A DNA stretch of 26,213 nt from assembly GCA_900754275.1 (NCBI GenBank), contig CAAECF010000069.1, positions 1 through 26,213 on the forward strand, read 5' to 3'. Every line of letters starts with the position of its first letter. The first letter of the stretch is position 1. The position numbers and the translations under genes were made by a program. This document shows, piece by piece, positions 1-7,560 of the stretch. A model generated the notes under the pieces. That model searched no databases and was not told the DNA's origin. It was given only the letters and a program-made list of their open reading frames with translations. Source of the DNA: an uncultured Collinsella sp. (GTDB lineage: Bacteria; Actinomycetota; Coriobacteriia; Coriobacteriales; Coriobacteriaceae).

Positions 1-481
1 GGGGCAGCCGACAGCAGCGTTCGATAACGTAGTCGGTGAGCGTGCTCCAGCCCAGTTTGGCGTGCGAGTTGGCGGCATGCTCGCGCACGGTGAGCGTGGT
101 GTTGAGGAGCAGAACGCCCTGCTGTGCCCATGGGGTAAGGTCTCCCGTGGCGGGAATGGGGCAACCCAGATCGGCTTTGAGTTCCTTATAGATGTTGCGC
201 AGGCTCGGCGGCAACTTGGTTTGCGTCGCGGGGACCGAGAACGACAGTCCCATGGCCTGGTTGGGTCCGTGATAGGGGTCTTGACCCAAGATGACAACTT
301 TGACCTGGTCGGCCGGGGTGTAGGCGAGGGCATTGAGGATGTCGTCTTGTGCCGGGTAGATAGTCTGCTCGGCACGCAAAAGGGCGATGCGCTCGAGCAG
401 CTGATTCGTAGTGTCACGTACCGGCTGCGGCGCATCGCCCAACCAAGTTGCTATGTTGCGGTCGCGGGTTACGGTGTCCAT
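1..481 (-). CDS. ung: Uracil-DNA glycosylase, family 1 (3' end outside window)
   Basis: This enzyme removes uracil from DNA as the first step of base excision repair. The 160 residues present include the family 1 water-activating motif GQDPYHG (residues 67-72 region, catalytic Asp68), followed by PNQAMGLSFSV, and the LLLNTTLTVR segment near residues 124-133. The reading frame runs off the left edge, so the C-terminal part with the DNA-intercalation HPSP loop is not visible. The start is the ATG at 479-481, preceded on the minus strand by AAAGGAG at good spacing. A small hairpin (498-503 pairing with 511-516) lies just upstream. The EamA transporter gene lies 88 bp upstream on the same strand. 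The family assignment is very secure. Confidence 0.96.
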   Translation of the reverse strand, partial: MDTVTRDRNIATWLGDAPQPVRDTTNQLLERIALLRAEQTIYPAQDDILNALAYTPADQVKVVILGQDPYHGPNQAMGLSFSVPATQTKLPPSLRNIYKELKADLGCPIPATGDLTPWAQQGVLLLNTTLTVREHAANSHAKLGWSTLTDYVIERCCRLP

Positions 482-520
482 GGGGCTCCTTTATGGCAGA
501 TGCTCTGTTGGCATCTATTG

Positions 521-543
521 TAAAGGCGCACCGGTTGCCTTTA
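521..543 (-). terminator. Weak hairpin between transporter and ung
   Basis: TAAAGGC (521-527) pairs with GCCTTTA (537-543) around a 9-nt loop. It lies downstream of the EamA gene on the minus strand, where it could cause partial termination. There is no proper T-run, so this is a weak call. Confidence 0.25.
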
Positions 544-569
544 TGCCGCGGCTGTATAAGGAGTGGGGT

Positions 570-1472
570 CTACGAGACGCGCTCGGGCGCTCCTGCCATG
601 CGAGCCTGTCCATGTGCGCGAAGGCGCGGAAGCTCGACGGTTGCCACCATGACGCCGGTGAGGATGAGAGCGGCGCCAAAGAAGGCGATGGGGCTCAGGA
701 CCTCGCCGACCAGGAAGAACGAGAAGACGGCGGAGCAGACCGGCTCGAGCGAGAAGGCGAAGCCGGTGGTCTCGGCTGGCACGTGGGGCTGAACGAGTGT
801 CTGGGTGATAAAGCCGTAGGCAGAGCAGATGAGTGCGAGCGCGACGACAACGACGATCTCGCTGGGCGTACTGGGAAGCGTGAAGCCGCCAAAGACGCAT
901 GCGGCAATGCCCGAGAACAGGCCGCCAAAGCCCAACTGCCAAACACCTAGGGACAGCGGGTCGACATCTTCGACAAAGCGCTTCGCCACAATGATATGGC
1001 CGGCATAGATAAAGGCCGAGAGCAGCATGATGATCGCGCCGGGATTCAGGCTGGTAAAGTCGGCGCCCGAGAGCAGCAGCATGCCGCAGGTGACGATGGC
1101 GGTGCCGACGAGCGCTTTGCGTTCGGGGGCGCGACGCAGCAGGGCGGCGTTGGCAAACGGCACGATCACGACCGTCAGGCTCTGCAAAAAGCCGGCGGTG
1201 GAGGCAGAGGTGAGGCTGGAGCCCAGGCACATGCAGGTGAGCTCGGTTGCCATAATGGCGCCGATGATGGCGGCGCGGACCATAAGATCGCGGTTGATAC
1301 GGAACGCGCGCTTGTGGAAGAGCAGTAGGCAGGCCGCAAAGGCGATGATGCAGCGCAGCGCGACGATGCTCGTGGCGTTCATGCTGTCCATGCCGATCTT
1401 CATAAGGGGGTACGAAAAGCCCCATGCGACGGGAACGGAAAATGAGAGCGCGATTGCTTTTTTGCGATCCAT
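570..1472 (-). CDS. EamA/DMT-family transporter
   Basis: This 300-residue integral membrane protein belongs to the drug/metabolite transporter superfamily. It shows the two tandem EamA repeats of about 140 residues, with about ten hydrophobic helices. The first repeat begins with the typical AWGFSYPLMKIGMD segment near residue 17, and the second repeat starts near LNPGAIIMLLSAFIYAGHIIVAKR. Such proteins export or import small metabolites such as amino acids, but the substrate cannot be read from sequence. The start ATG (1470-1472) follows AAAAGGAG. The gene is divergent from a LysR regulator, a common arrangement in which the regulator controls the transporter. The C-terminal tail is short and basic. 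Confidence 0.9.
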   Translation of the reverse strand: MDRKKAIALSFSVPVAWGFSYPLMKIGMDSMNATSIVALRCIIAFAACLLLFHKRAFRINRDLMVRAAIIGAIMATELTCMCLGSSLTSASTAGFLQSLTVVIVPFANAALLRRAPERKALVGTAIVTCGMLLLSGADFTSLNPGAIIMLLSAFIYAGHIIVAKRFVEDVDPLSLGVWQLGFGGLFSGIAACVFGGFTLPSTPSEIVVVVALALICSAYGFITQTLVQPHVPAETTGFAFSLEPVCSAVFSFFLVGEVLSPIAFFGAALILTGVMVATVELPRLRAHGQARMAGAPERVS

Positions 1473-1552
1473 GGGACTCCTTTTGTTACAGAACGGTTTC
1501 GTAAAAAGGATTCTGCTCCCAGATGTAGATGTAGTAAAGCGAATGTATCTTC

Positions 1553-1571
1553 AGTATGATTAAGAAATACT
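1553..1571. promoter_or_regulatory. Candidate LysR operator in divergent intergenic region
   Basis: AGTAT (1553-1557) and ATACT (1567-1571) form an inverted repeat with a 9-nt spacer. It sits inside the only AT-rich stretch of the 158-bp region between the EamA and LysR genes. LysR proteins usually bind interrupted dyads of about this size. Binding is inferred and not shown. Confidence 0.35.
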
Positions 1572-1630
1572 AATGTAGGCAGAAAAAGCCCTGGCAAAAC
1601 GTTTTACGGCTACATTGATGTGGAGGCACG

Positions 1631-2497
1631 ATGGCATCGCGGTATCAGATTGTTTGTATGGTGGTCGATCGCGGCAGTCTTAAGGGTGCGGCCGATGAGT
1701 TGGGCTATACGCAAAGTGCGGTGAGCCAGGCCGTCAAGGCGCTCGAGCGCGAGCTGGGTACCACGCTTATCGAGCGCGGCAAGCAGGGCGTTTCGCTTAC
1801 GCGCGACGGCAAGCAGTATCTGCCGTATCTGCGCCAGATTGTAACTGCCGAGGCCGAGCTTGAGGGTAAGCGCCAGGAGTTGCTGGGGCTTTCGTCGACC
1901 GATATTCGCATCGCGACGTTTACCAACGTGAGTCGCACTGTGCTGCCGCGTGTAATCCGCGACTTTGGGACTCTGCATCCTGGCGTACGCTTTACCCTCA
2001 AGCAGGGCGATTACACGCGCAACGCTCAGTGGGTGCACGACGGCGTGGTGGATTTTTGCTTTACGGCGCGCGGGTTTACCGCAGGGCTCGAGAAGCGCGT
2101 GGTCTATCACGACGAGTTGGTGGCATTGTTGCCGACTGCGCATCCGCTAGCGGCAAAGAAAAAGGTGACGCTTGCCGACCTGGCGTCCGAGCCGTTTGTG
2201 CTGCTGGATGAGGGCGAACAGAGCTTGGTGCTCGATGCATTCGCGGCGCATGGGCTGTCGCCGCACGTGACGAGTGAAGTGACCGACGACTACACCATCA
2301 TGGCGATGGTGGAGGAGGGCCTAGGCGTGAGTATGCTCTATCGCCGTACCGTCGAGGGTATGCGGGCCGATATTCGCGTACGTCCCATCGTGCATGCCCC
2401 CTCGCGCGACGTGGTGGCCGCCTGGCGCAGCTGGGACACCATGCCCATCGCCACGCGACGCTTTATCGACTATATGAGCTCGCATATTGTCAATTAA
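1631..2497 (+). CDS. LysR-family transcriptional regulator
   Basis: The 288-residue protein has the standard LysR layout. Residues 4-60 form a winged helix-turn-helix with the signature GSLKGAADELGYTQSAVSQAVKALE. A linker and a periplasmic-binding-protein-like effector domain span about residues 90-285 (from RIATFTNVSRTVLPRVI onward). The length is normal for the family. The ATG at 1631 has GGAGG five nt upstream and is the first start before the HTH, so the N-terminus is short. The gene is divergent from the EamA transporter, and a dyad lies between them, so it probably regulates that transporter and itself. The effector is unknown. It converges with the MATE gene across 27 bp. Confidence 0.93.
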   Translation: MASRYQIVCMVVDRGSLKGAADELGYTQSAVSQAVKALERELGTTLIERGKQGVSLTRDGKQYLPYLRQIVTAEAELEGKRQELLGLSSTDIRIATFTNVSRTVLPRVIRDFGTLHPGVRFTLKQGDYTRNAQWVHDGVVDFCFTARGFTAGLEKRVVYHDELVALLPTAHPLAAKKKVTLADLASEPFVLLDEGEQSLVLDAFAAHGLSPHVTSEVTDDYTIMAMVEEGLGVSMLYRRTVEGMRADIRVRPIVHAPSRDVVAAWRSWDTMPIATRRFIDYMSSHIVN

Positions 2498-2524
2498 TGA
2501 CAGGCGTGACGTTGAGTGCGGTGT

Positions 2525-3907
2525 TTAGCGGGCTGTTGCTTTGGCTTGTGCTAGACGGTAGGTGCGTGCCGGGTGGCAGAGCAATACCGCCACGACCATA
2601 AAGAACGCCGTGGTGCCCAGGCTGATGGGGTAGACCATCATGATGTTCGCAAAGGTGCGGAAGTGCGGGAACACGCAGAATACCCAATAGAAGCGAATGC
2701 CGCAGACGCAGATCATGGTGATGAGGGCGGGTGTGAGCGAGATACCAAAGCCGCGCAGGTAGCCTGACATGTTTTCGTAGAACATGCTAAAGGCGTACGC
2801 CGGGAAGATCGAACACACGCGGATATAGCCTATCGAGACGATGTTGGGATCGCTGTTAAAGAGCGACAAGATCTCGCGCCCCAGGCCGACAATAACGATA
2901 ATCGTGGTGAGCGCGACGATACCGCCTTCGACCAGGCAGACCTTGAGCGTCTTGGTGCAGCGGTCGATCTGGCGGGCGCCGTGATTTTGTCCCACAAAGG
3001 TAGTGCAAGCCTGGCTAAAGCTGTTGAGCAGGTTGTAGCACACGTACTCCAGGCTCATGGCGGCGCTCGAGGCCGCCATGACCTCGGTGCCAAGGCTGTT
3101 GATGGCAGACTGGATGATGATGTTGGCGACGGCAAAGACAGCGCTTTGGATGCCGGCGGGCAGGCCGATCTTGACGATGCGCTTGAGGGCGACGGGGTCG
3201 ATAGCCAGGTCGCGTAGGGTGACGCGGACGACAGAGTCGGTCTTGAGCAGGCGGATAAAGAGCGTAGCGGCGCTGACGGTGTAGGCGATGGCGGTGGCGA
3301 TGGCGACGCCCGCGACGCCCCAGTGGAGTACGGGGACAAAGATGAGATCCAGGCCAATGTTGAGGACGGTGGACACGGCAAGCGCCTGCAGCGGCATGCG
3401 GGTGATGCCGACGGAGCGGAAGATCGCGGCCTCAAAGTTGTAAAGCAAGATCGAGGGCATGCTCAGCAAAAAGACGCGTAGATAGAGTGAGGCGAGCGGC
3501 ATGGTCTCGGCGGGAACGTTGAGGGCGGCGAGCATGGGCTCGGCAAAGATCTCGCCCAGGGCGATGACGACAAAGCCCACGAGTGCCATTAAAATCGAGG
3601 TATGGACAGCGCGTTTGACCATGTTCTGATCGTTGCGGCCGATAGCGTTGGCGATGACCACGTTGGAGCCAAGCGACATGCCAATAAACAGGTTGAGCAT
3701 AAGACTGGTAAGCGGAACATTGGAGCCGACCGCCGCCATGGCGAGGGTTCCCTGGTCGCCCGAGAAGTTACCGATGATGACCGTGGCGATGAGGTTCGAC
3801 AGCTGCTCCAAGATGCTCGTGGCGGCCACGGGGAAGGCGAACAGGGGAATATTGCGCCACAGCGAGCCGGTGGTCATGTCAATGTGCTTAGATACGGTGT
3901 CAGTCAT
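2525..3907 (-). CDS. MATE-family multidrug/metabolite exporter
   Basis: This 460-residue membrane protein has the MATE/DinF layout of two six-helix bundles. The N-terminus carries the usual MTTGSLWRNIPLFAFPVAATSILEQL opening followed by a GNFSG loop. The second half restarts near IVKIGLPAGIQSAVFAVANIIIQSAINSLG, and the typical 'SFSQACTTFVGQNHGARQ' segment is present. Such proteins expel cationic compounds or metabolites using Na+ or H+ gradients, but the substrate here is unknown. The start ATG is at 3905-3907. The upstream 178 bp, shared with the divergent rlmA gene, contains a nested palindrome (3970-4031) that could influence expression. No MarR-type regulator is adjacent. Confidence 0.93.
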   Translation of the reverse strand: MTDTVSKHIDMTTGSLWRNIPLFAFPVAATSILEQLSNLIATVIIGNFSGDQGTLAMAAVGSNVPLTSLMLNLFIGMSLGSNVVIANAIGRNDQNMVKRAVHTSILMALVGFVVIALGEIFAEPMLAALNVPAETMPLASLYLRVFLLSMPSILLYNFEAAIFRSVGITRMPLQALAVSTVLNIGLDLIFVPVLHWGVAGVAIATAIAYTVSAATLFIRLLKTDSVVRVTLRDLAIDPVALKRIVKIGLPAGIQSAVFAVANIIIQSAINSLGTEVMAASSAAMSLEYVCYNLLNSFSQACTTFVGQNHGARQIDRCTKTLKVCLVEGGIVALTTIIVIVGLGREILSLFNSDPNIVSIGYIRVCSIFPAYAFSMFYENMSGYLRGFGISLTPALITMICVCGIRFYWVFCVFPHFRTFANIMMVYPISLGTTAFFMVVAVLLCHPARTYRLAQAKATAR

Positions 3908-3969
3908 GCGCTCTCAATCTCTAACATGCTCTTTCGTGCTTATTTGCGCAGATGATGATACTCCTAATC

Positions 3970-4031
3970 GACTAGTCGTTGGGGACGTTCTTAAACGACT
4001 AGTCATTCAAGAACGTCTCCAATGACTAGGT
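3970..4031. repeat. Nested palindrome: two overlapping head-to-head hairpin elements
   Basis: Three GACTAG cores start at 3970, 3997 and 4024, exactly 27 bp apart. Positions 3972-3992 pair with 4009-4029 (19 Watson-Crick pairs plus 2 G-T), and the centre 3997-4004 is itself the palindrome GACTAGTC. The element can be read as two overlapping 11-13-11 hairpins. The plus-strand copy is 3970-4004, with arm GACTAGTCGTT and centre GGGGACGTTCTTA. The minus-strand copy is about 4031-3997, with centre GGAGACGTTCTTG. They share the middle arm. The geometry matches the other RGGGAC elements of this window. It lies between the divergent MATE and rlmA genes, so an operator role is also possible. Confidence 0.85.
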
Positions 4032-4085
4032 GGGGGAGGCGTGCGACAATAGTGGGCGTTGTGTTGTTCGCGCTAAGGAGTTGCC

Positions 4086-4901
4086 ATGTTGTTGTGTCCC
4101 GTTTGCCATGAGCCGTTGGTGGACGACGAGCGCGGTGCTGCATGCGCGGGCGGACACCGGTTTGACCGTGCGCGCGAGGGCTATCTGTATCTGCTGCGCT
4201 CGTCCAAGAGCGGTGACTCCATGGGTGATCCCAAGTCGCAGGCGCACAGCCGTCGTGACTTTCTGAACCGCGGATACTATGCGCCGTTGCGCGATGCGAT
4301 GGTCGAGCTGGTACGCGAGCGGGCGACTGGGCGCGCTGCGTCTATGAACGGCCCTATGACGTTGCTCGATATTTGCTGCGGCGAGGGCTATTACACGAGT
4401 GCCATGGGCGCGGTGCCGGGCGTGGATGCTTACGGTTTCGACCTGGGCAAAGAAATGGTACGTCTGGCCGCCAAGCGTGGCGATGCGACCTATTTCGTGG
4501 CCAATATGAAGGACATTCCCGTGGCCGATGGCGCCTTCGATATGGTGACTGAGCTCTTTGCTCCCTTTAACGAGCGCGAGTTTGCCCGCGTGCTGGCGCC
4601 CGAGGGCTCGCTCTACACCGTGGTGCCAGGTGCCCGCCATCTCTTTGGGCTCAAGGAGGTGCTTTACGACACGCCGTACCTTAACGATGAGAAGCTGCCG
4701 CAGACCACCGAGCTCGAGTTGGTCGGAACGCAGCGGGTATCTGCGAATATTGCGCTTCAGACCCAGGCCGATATCGAGGCGGTGTTCCAAATGACGCCGT
4801 ACTACTACCGCACGCGCCCTGCCGACAAAGAGCGCCTGGCAAACCTGGACACGCTCCAGACCGATATCGACTTCATCATCGCCGAGTACCGTCACAGCTA
4901 A
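4086..4901 (+). CDS. rlmA: 23S rRNA (guanine-N1) methyltransferase, RlmA family
   Basis: This SAM-dependent enzyme methylates N1 of a guanine in hairpin 35 of 23S rRNA (G745 in E. coli RlmA-I, G748 in Gram-positive RlmA-II/TlrB). Which position applies cannot be told from sequence alone. The N-terminal zinc-binding module is complete: Cys4, Cys7, Cys20 and His24 in CPVC and CAGGH, followed by the family segment FDRAREGYLYLL. The Rossmann methyltransferase domain follows, with motif I LLDICCGEGYYT at residues 93-104 and the PGARHL segment later. The length of 271 residues is normal. The start ATG at 4086 follows AAGGAG. An RGGGAC hairpin element and a strong terminator follow the stop. TlrB homologues can affect tylosin susceptibility, but nothing here shows a resistance role. 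Confidence 0.93.
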   Translation: MLLCPVCHEPLVDDERGAACAGGHRFDRAREGYLYLLRSSKSGDSMGDPKSQAHSRRDFLNRGYYAPLRDAMVELVRERATGRAASMNGPMTLLDICCGEGYYTSAMGAVPGVDAYGFDLGKEMVRLAAKRGDATYFVANMKDIPVADGAFDMVTELFAPFNEREFARVLAPEGSLYTVVPGARHLFGLKEVLYDTPYLNDEKLPQTTELELVGTQRVSANIALQTQADIEAVFQMTPYYYRTRPADKERLANLDTLQTDIDFIIAEYRHS

Positions 4902-4903
4902 CA

Positions 4904-4938
4904 ACCTGCCAAAAAGGGACAGGTTTATTTTGGCAGGT
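4904..4938 (+). repeat. RGGGAC hairpin element, copy A
   Basis: This 35-nt element has arm ACCTGCCAAAA (4904-4914), centre AGGGACAGGTTTA (4915-4927) and the exact complementary arm TTTTGGCAGGT (4928-4938). One further A-T pair extends each end. It starts three bases after the rlmA stop codon. The same 35 bases recur without change at 24303-24337 and, with one difference, inverted at 24370-24404. The centre contains CAGGTTT, which repeats part of the right arm and permits an alternative fold. Confidence 0.93.
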
Positions 4939-4955
4939 TTTATCTGGTCAAACGT

Positions 4956-4995
4956 AAAGGGCCGACCGCGGAGATGCGCGATCGGCCCTTTTTAT
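4956..4995 (+). terminator. Intrinsic terminator after rlmA
   Basis: AAAGGGCCGA (4956-4965) pairs perfectly with TCGGCCCTTT (4982-4991), followed by TTATT. It is well placed to end rlmA transcription. It may also act on the convergent membrane-protein gene, although the T-run is weaker in that direction. Confidence 0.85.
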
Positions 4996-5039
4996 TGGCG
5001 TATATACCAGAGTCGCTGAGCGATTGACACGGATGTAAC

Positions 5040-5444
5040 TTAGCTCAAACGGTCCATGCCCTCTTTTTTGACGCGGCTGGCGAGTACAAAGTAGATAATG
5101 CTGACAATCAGGCCGGTAAAATCGGGGATGCTTGAGCCGGTCCCACCCAAGAGGGGCAGGGAGAGAAGCAGGCTGATGGCCGAGCACGCTAGGCAGACGA
5201 TGGACCAAATCCAAACAACGCCAGCCTTGGCGGGATTATTTGCCGCGCGGATGCCAAAGACGGCGGTCACAATTTCGACGATGCCCAATACGATGACGAC
5301 GACGCAAGAGACGATTATGGCACTTGTGATATCGCCTGCCGCGCTGCCCGCAAAGAGCGCTGTGGCACCCATGCCTGCGCTCAGAATGCCGACGACAAAG
5401 AAGAAGAACGATAAGATTTTGAGTAATTTGCAGGCGTTGCTCAT
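5040..5444 (-). CDS. Small four-helix membrane protein, function unknown
   Basis: The 134-residue protein has four hydrophobic segments: about residues 9-30, 41-65, 75-98 and 108-123. The N-terminus is short and basic (MSNACKLLKI), and the charged tail is SRVKKEGMDRLS. The first two helices are rich in Gly, Ala, Val and Ile, and a conserved-looking GIRAANNPAKAG loop precedes helix three. The start was set at the ATG 5442-5444, which has AAAGGA on the minus strand; a longer open frame upstream lacks such support. I do not recognise a characterised family, and no transport or enzyme motif is visible. It converges with rlmA across the 4956-4995 terminator. The promoter side holds a 13-bp palindrome at 5488-5500 (ATGTGC, T, GCACAT). 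Confidence 0.75.
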   Translation of the reverse strand: MSNACKLLKILSFFFFVVGILSAGMGATALFAGSAAGDITSAIIVSCVVVIVLGIVEIVTAVFGIRAANNPAKAGVVWIWSIVCLACSAISLLLSLPLLGGTGSSIPDFTGLIVSIIYFVLASRVKKEGMDRLS

Positions 5445-5678
5445 GGCTGGTCCTTTCGATACGGGTACGGCCGGTCTGGCGCACCCCATGTGCTGCACAT
5501 ATGGTGAAGCACATTGTAGTTCAACGCGGCGATGCATGCGCCTGAAAGCGCTTTGAGCCTGCGCAGGCAGCCCCAACCTTTCAAAAGGGAAAGCTGGACG
5601 TAAGCCAAATCGATGGCAGCTCATGTGCGACGCTGCGATGATGAGGCCGTAACAAGGAACTGGTCTCAAGGAGGAATC

Positions 5679-5822
5679 ATGATGTACGGAGCGGAGCAAG
5701 TACGCGAGCCGCGATCGCTGGGAAGGCGTGTGGGCGATTCTGTGATCGCCGCTGTGTGCACGGGATTGATGGCGGTGCTTTGCATTGGGATGTTGTGGAC
5801 CATGTCGCATGTGGGACAATAG
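5679..5822 (+). CDS. 47-residue single-span membrane peptide, unknown function
   Basis: The start was set at the ATG 5679-5681 because AAGGAGG ends five nt upstream; a second ATG follows at once. The peptide has a charged N-terminus (residues 1-20, containing REPRSLGRRVGD) and one hydrophobic helix at about residues 21-42 (VIAAVCTGLMAVLCIGMLW), and ends MSHVGQ. The strong ribosome site and the amphipathic charge layout argue that it is expressed. It lies 62 bp upstream of rsmJ on the same strand. No known family is recognised. The 234 bp between it and the divergent membrane-protein gene hold the 5488-5500 palindrome and no other clear gene. Confidence 0.6.
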   Translation: MMYGAEQVREPRSLGRRVGDSVIAAVCTGLMAVLCIGMLWTMSHVGQ

Positions 5823-5884
5823 CGGACGGTTGGGTGCCGACATAAACGGCGCTCACGTATTCGTTTGCTTGTTAAGGAGTACCC

Positions 5885-6589
5885 ATGGGCGTCGCCGATC
5901 CCTTTTTTGTTGCTCGGGCCGCGGGGCTTGAGCTGACCGGGAAGTCCGAGGGCCTCACGCTCACAGACGGCACGATGGAGCTGCGCGCCGATTTCGCCCG
6001 CATGCTTCCGCGGCTCAAACAGGGCCGTTTGCAGCAAGAGCTGCTGGTGAAGGCTGCGCGCACAAAAGGCATTGAGAGCCCATGGGCGATTGATGCCACG
6101 GCAGGCTTCGGCGAGGATTCGCTGCTGTTGGCGGCCGCGGGCTTTACCGTCGATCTGTATGAGCAGGATTGCGTGATCGCGGCGCTCCTCAAGGATGCCT
6201 TGGATCGCGCGGCGGATGATCCGGCGCTTGCGGCTGCCGTGGCGCGCATGCGCTTACATGCGGGCGAGGATAGCATTGCCGGCCTTCGCCATACGGCTGA
6301 GCTGATCGAGCAGGGCGAGTTCGCGGCTCCCGACGTGGTGTATCTGGACCCCATGTTTCCCGAGCGTACCAAGAGTGCGGCGGTCAAAAAGAAGTTCCAA
6401 CTCTTGCACCATCTGGAACAGCCTTGCGCCGATGAGGAGACGCTGGTCGAAGCTGCGCTTGCGGTGCACCCGCGCAAGGTCGTTATCAAGCGGCCGGTGA
6501 AGGGGTCACTGCTTGCTGGCGTTAAGCCGAGCTATCAGCTTGCGGGCAAGGCCGTTCGTTACGATGTTTTGGTGCCGCCGCGCCCGTAG
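5885..6589 (+). CDS. rsmJ: 16S rRNA (guanine-1516-N2) methyltransferase, RsmJ family
   Basis: RsmJ (YhiQ) methylates N2 of G1516 in 16S rRNA using SAM. The 234-residue protein has motif I AIDATAGFGEDS at about residues 69-79. The catalytic-region signature YLDPMFP is at residues 153-159, followed by the family-typical KSAAVKKKFQLLHHL, and a C-terminal segment contains KVVIKRPVKGSLLAG. This combination is specific to RsmJ within class I methyltransferases. The ATG at 5885 follows AAGGAG with good spacing. Downstream a hairpin (6605-6611 with 6617-6623) separates it from a convergent small gene; it lacks a T-run. Confidence 0.88.
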   Translation: MGVADPFFVARAAGLELTGKSEGLTLTDGTMELRADFARMLPRLKQGRLQQELLVKAARTKGIESPWAIDATAGFGEDSLLLAAAGFTVDLYEQDCVIAALLKDALDRAADDPALAAAVARMRLHAGEDSIAGLRHTAELIEQGEFAAPDVVYLDPMFPERTKSAAVKKKFQLLHHLEQPCADEETLVEAALAVHPRKVVIKRPVKGSLLAGVKPSYQLAGKAVRYDVLVPPRP

Positions 6590-6637
6590 CTTGCGTGCGA
6601 TGGCCGGCGCTCCGTGAGCGCCGTGCCGATGCGGAGC

Positions 6638-6940
6638 CTATTTCCAAGGGTGTGACGTCAGATGCCATCCGCCGCAGTATTCGCATTTGTAGCAGGCGAG
6701 GCCGCGTCGTCCGCGGTTTTCGCAGTCGGCCATAACTGCTTCGGCTTCGGCGCGTGTGTCGTAACGGTTTTTGCGTTCGCACGACTTGTAGCGCCAGGCC
6801 TCATCGCGTTCGGCGTCCAGGGCGTCGCGGCGCTCGTCCTCGCGTGCAAACAGGTCGCTCATATCGCCGCCGGTAGCAGCGCCCAAAAACTCGCTTTTGG
6901 CCTTTGACCAGGCGGCTCGCTTTTTGCTTCCCATCTGCAT
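6638..6940 (-). CDS. Small zinc-ribbon-like protein, function unknown
   Basis: This 100-residue protein has a lysine-rich start, an acidic, charged middle (residues 30-50, FAREDERRDALDAERDEAWR) and a C-terminal metal-site pattern. The likely ligands are Cys54, Cys86, Cys89 and His93 in the pattern C-x-x-K-x-x-Y ... YKCEYCGGWHLTS. Similar short 'C..C..WHLT' proteins occur widely, sometimes in phages, without assigned function. The start at ATG 6938-6940 is favoured because GGAGAGGGG lies directly upstream; a TTG at 6955 would fall inside that site, and a second ATG at 6934 is possible. It is divergent from the GNAT gene, with an inverted repeat between them. Confidence 0.75.
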   Translation of the reverse strand: MQMGSKKRAAWSKAKSEFLGAATGGDMSDLFAREDERRDALDAERDEAWRYKSCERKNRYDTRAEAEAVMADCENRGRRGLACYKCEYCGGWHLTSHPWK

Positions 6941-6958
6941 CGCGCCCCTCTCCAAACG

Positions 6959-6990
6959 TTGGTATCATTGCTCAATCAAAGTGATACCAA
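6959..6990. promoter_or_regulatory. Inverted repeat between divergent genes, candidate operator
   Basis: TTGGTATCA (6959-6967) is the exact reverse complement of TGATACCAA (6982-6990), with a 14-nt spacer. It fills much of the short gap between the zinc-ribbon gene and the GNAT gene. The 9-bp arms resemble a binding site for a dimeric repressor, but no regulator is adjacent. Confidence 0.5.
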
Positions 6991-7008
6991 TAAACGTGAG
7001 GTCGCCGC

Positions 7009-7500
7009 GTGATGATCAGAAAAACCCTCGATACCGACATTCCCGCTGTCATGGCTATCTATGACGCGGCCCGCGCCTTTATGCGCGCGCATGGCAACGC
7101 CACGCAGTGGCCCGAGGGCACGCCTTCTGCCGAGCAACTGGCTGCCGATATTGCCGCCGGTGGCAGCTACGTGTGCGAAGTCGACGGTCGCGTGGTGGCG
7201 ACGTTTGCCTTTTTACCGGGCCCGGACGAGTGCTATGACGTAATTGAAGACGGCCAATGGCGTAGCGACACTCCGTACGCCGTGCTGCACCGTGTGGCAT
7301 CCGACGGCACCGTGCACGGTATCGCGGCCGCGATGTTTGCCTTTGCCAAGGAGCGTGCCGATCACCTGCGCATCGACACGCATCAGGACAACCTGCCCAT
7401 GCAGGGCGCGAGCATCAAGGCGGGGTTTGAGCGTGCCGGCGTCGTGCATGTGTCGGACGGCACGCCGCGTGTTGCGTTTGACTGGCTGCGCGAGGCATAA
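7009..7500 (+). CDS. GNAT-family N-acetyltransferase
   Basis: The 163-residue protein has the GNAT fold order. It starts MIRKTLDTDIPAVMAIYDAARAFM, the typical N-terminal strand and helix. A central strand carries VCEVDGRVVATFAFLPG (residues 54-70). An acetyl-CoA site region follows at LHRVASDGTVHGIAAAMFAFAKE. The C-terminal half has the IDTHQDNLPMQGASIKAGFERAGV segment, which resembles the RimI/YobR-type subgroup that acts on small amines or proteins. The substrate is unknown. The start is GTG 7009 (GAGG seven nt upstream) or ATG 7012; the two differ by one residue. The terminator at 7535-7560 follows. Confidence 0.88.
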   Translation: MMIRKTLDTDIPAVMAIYDAARAFMRAHGNATQWPEGTPSAEQLAADIAAGGSYVCEVDGRVVATFAFLPGPDECYDVIEDGQWRSDTPYAVLHRVASDGTVHGIAAAMFAFAKERADHLRIDTHQDNLPMQGASIKAGFERAGVVHVSDGTPRVAFDWLREA

Positions 7501-7534
7501 AGGCCGAGCCACATACCAGCGTTTCACCGAAATG

Positions 7535-7560
7535 AAAATGGCCCGAGTGGGGCCATTTTT
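7535..7560 (+). terminator. Intrinsic terminator after the GNAT gene
   Basis: AAAATGGCCC (7535-7544) pairs perfectly with GGGCCATTTT (7550-7559) around a 5-nt loop, and the right arm runs into five Ts (7556-7560). This is a clear rho-independent terminator for the GNAT gene. Confidence 0.85.

Noticed and set aside
541..1425. 294-codon minus-strand frame overlapping the EamA transporter
   Set aside because: It is in a different frame from the hydrophobic EamA protein and is rich in Arg and His with no membrane or domain pattern.
3970..4031. Three GACTAG cores at regular 27-bp spacing, resembling a tiny CRISPR
   Set aside because: The spacing follows from nested inverted repeats, the intervening sequences are complementary to each other instead of unique, and no cas genes are near.
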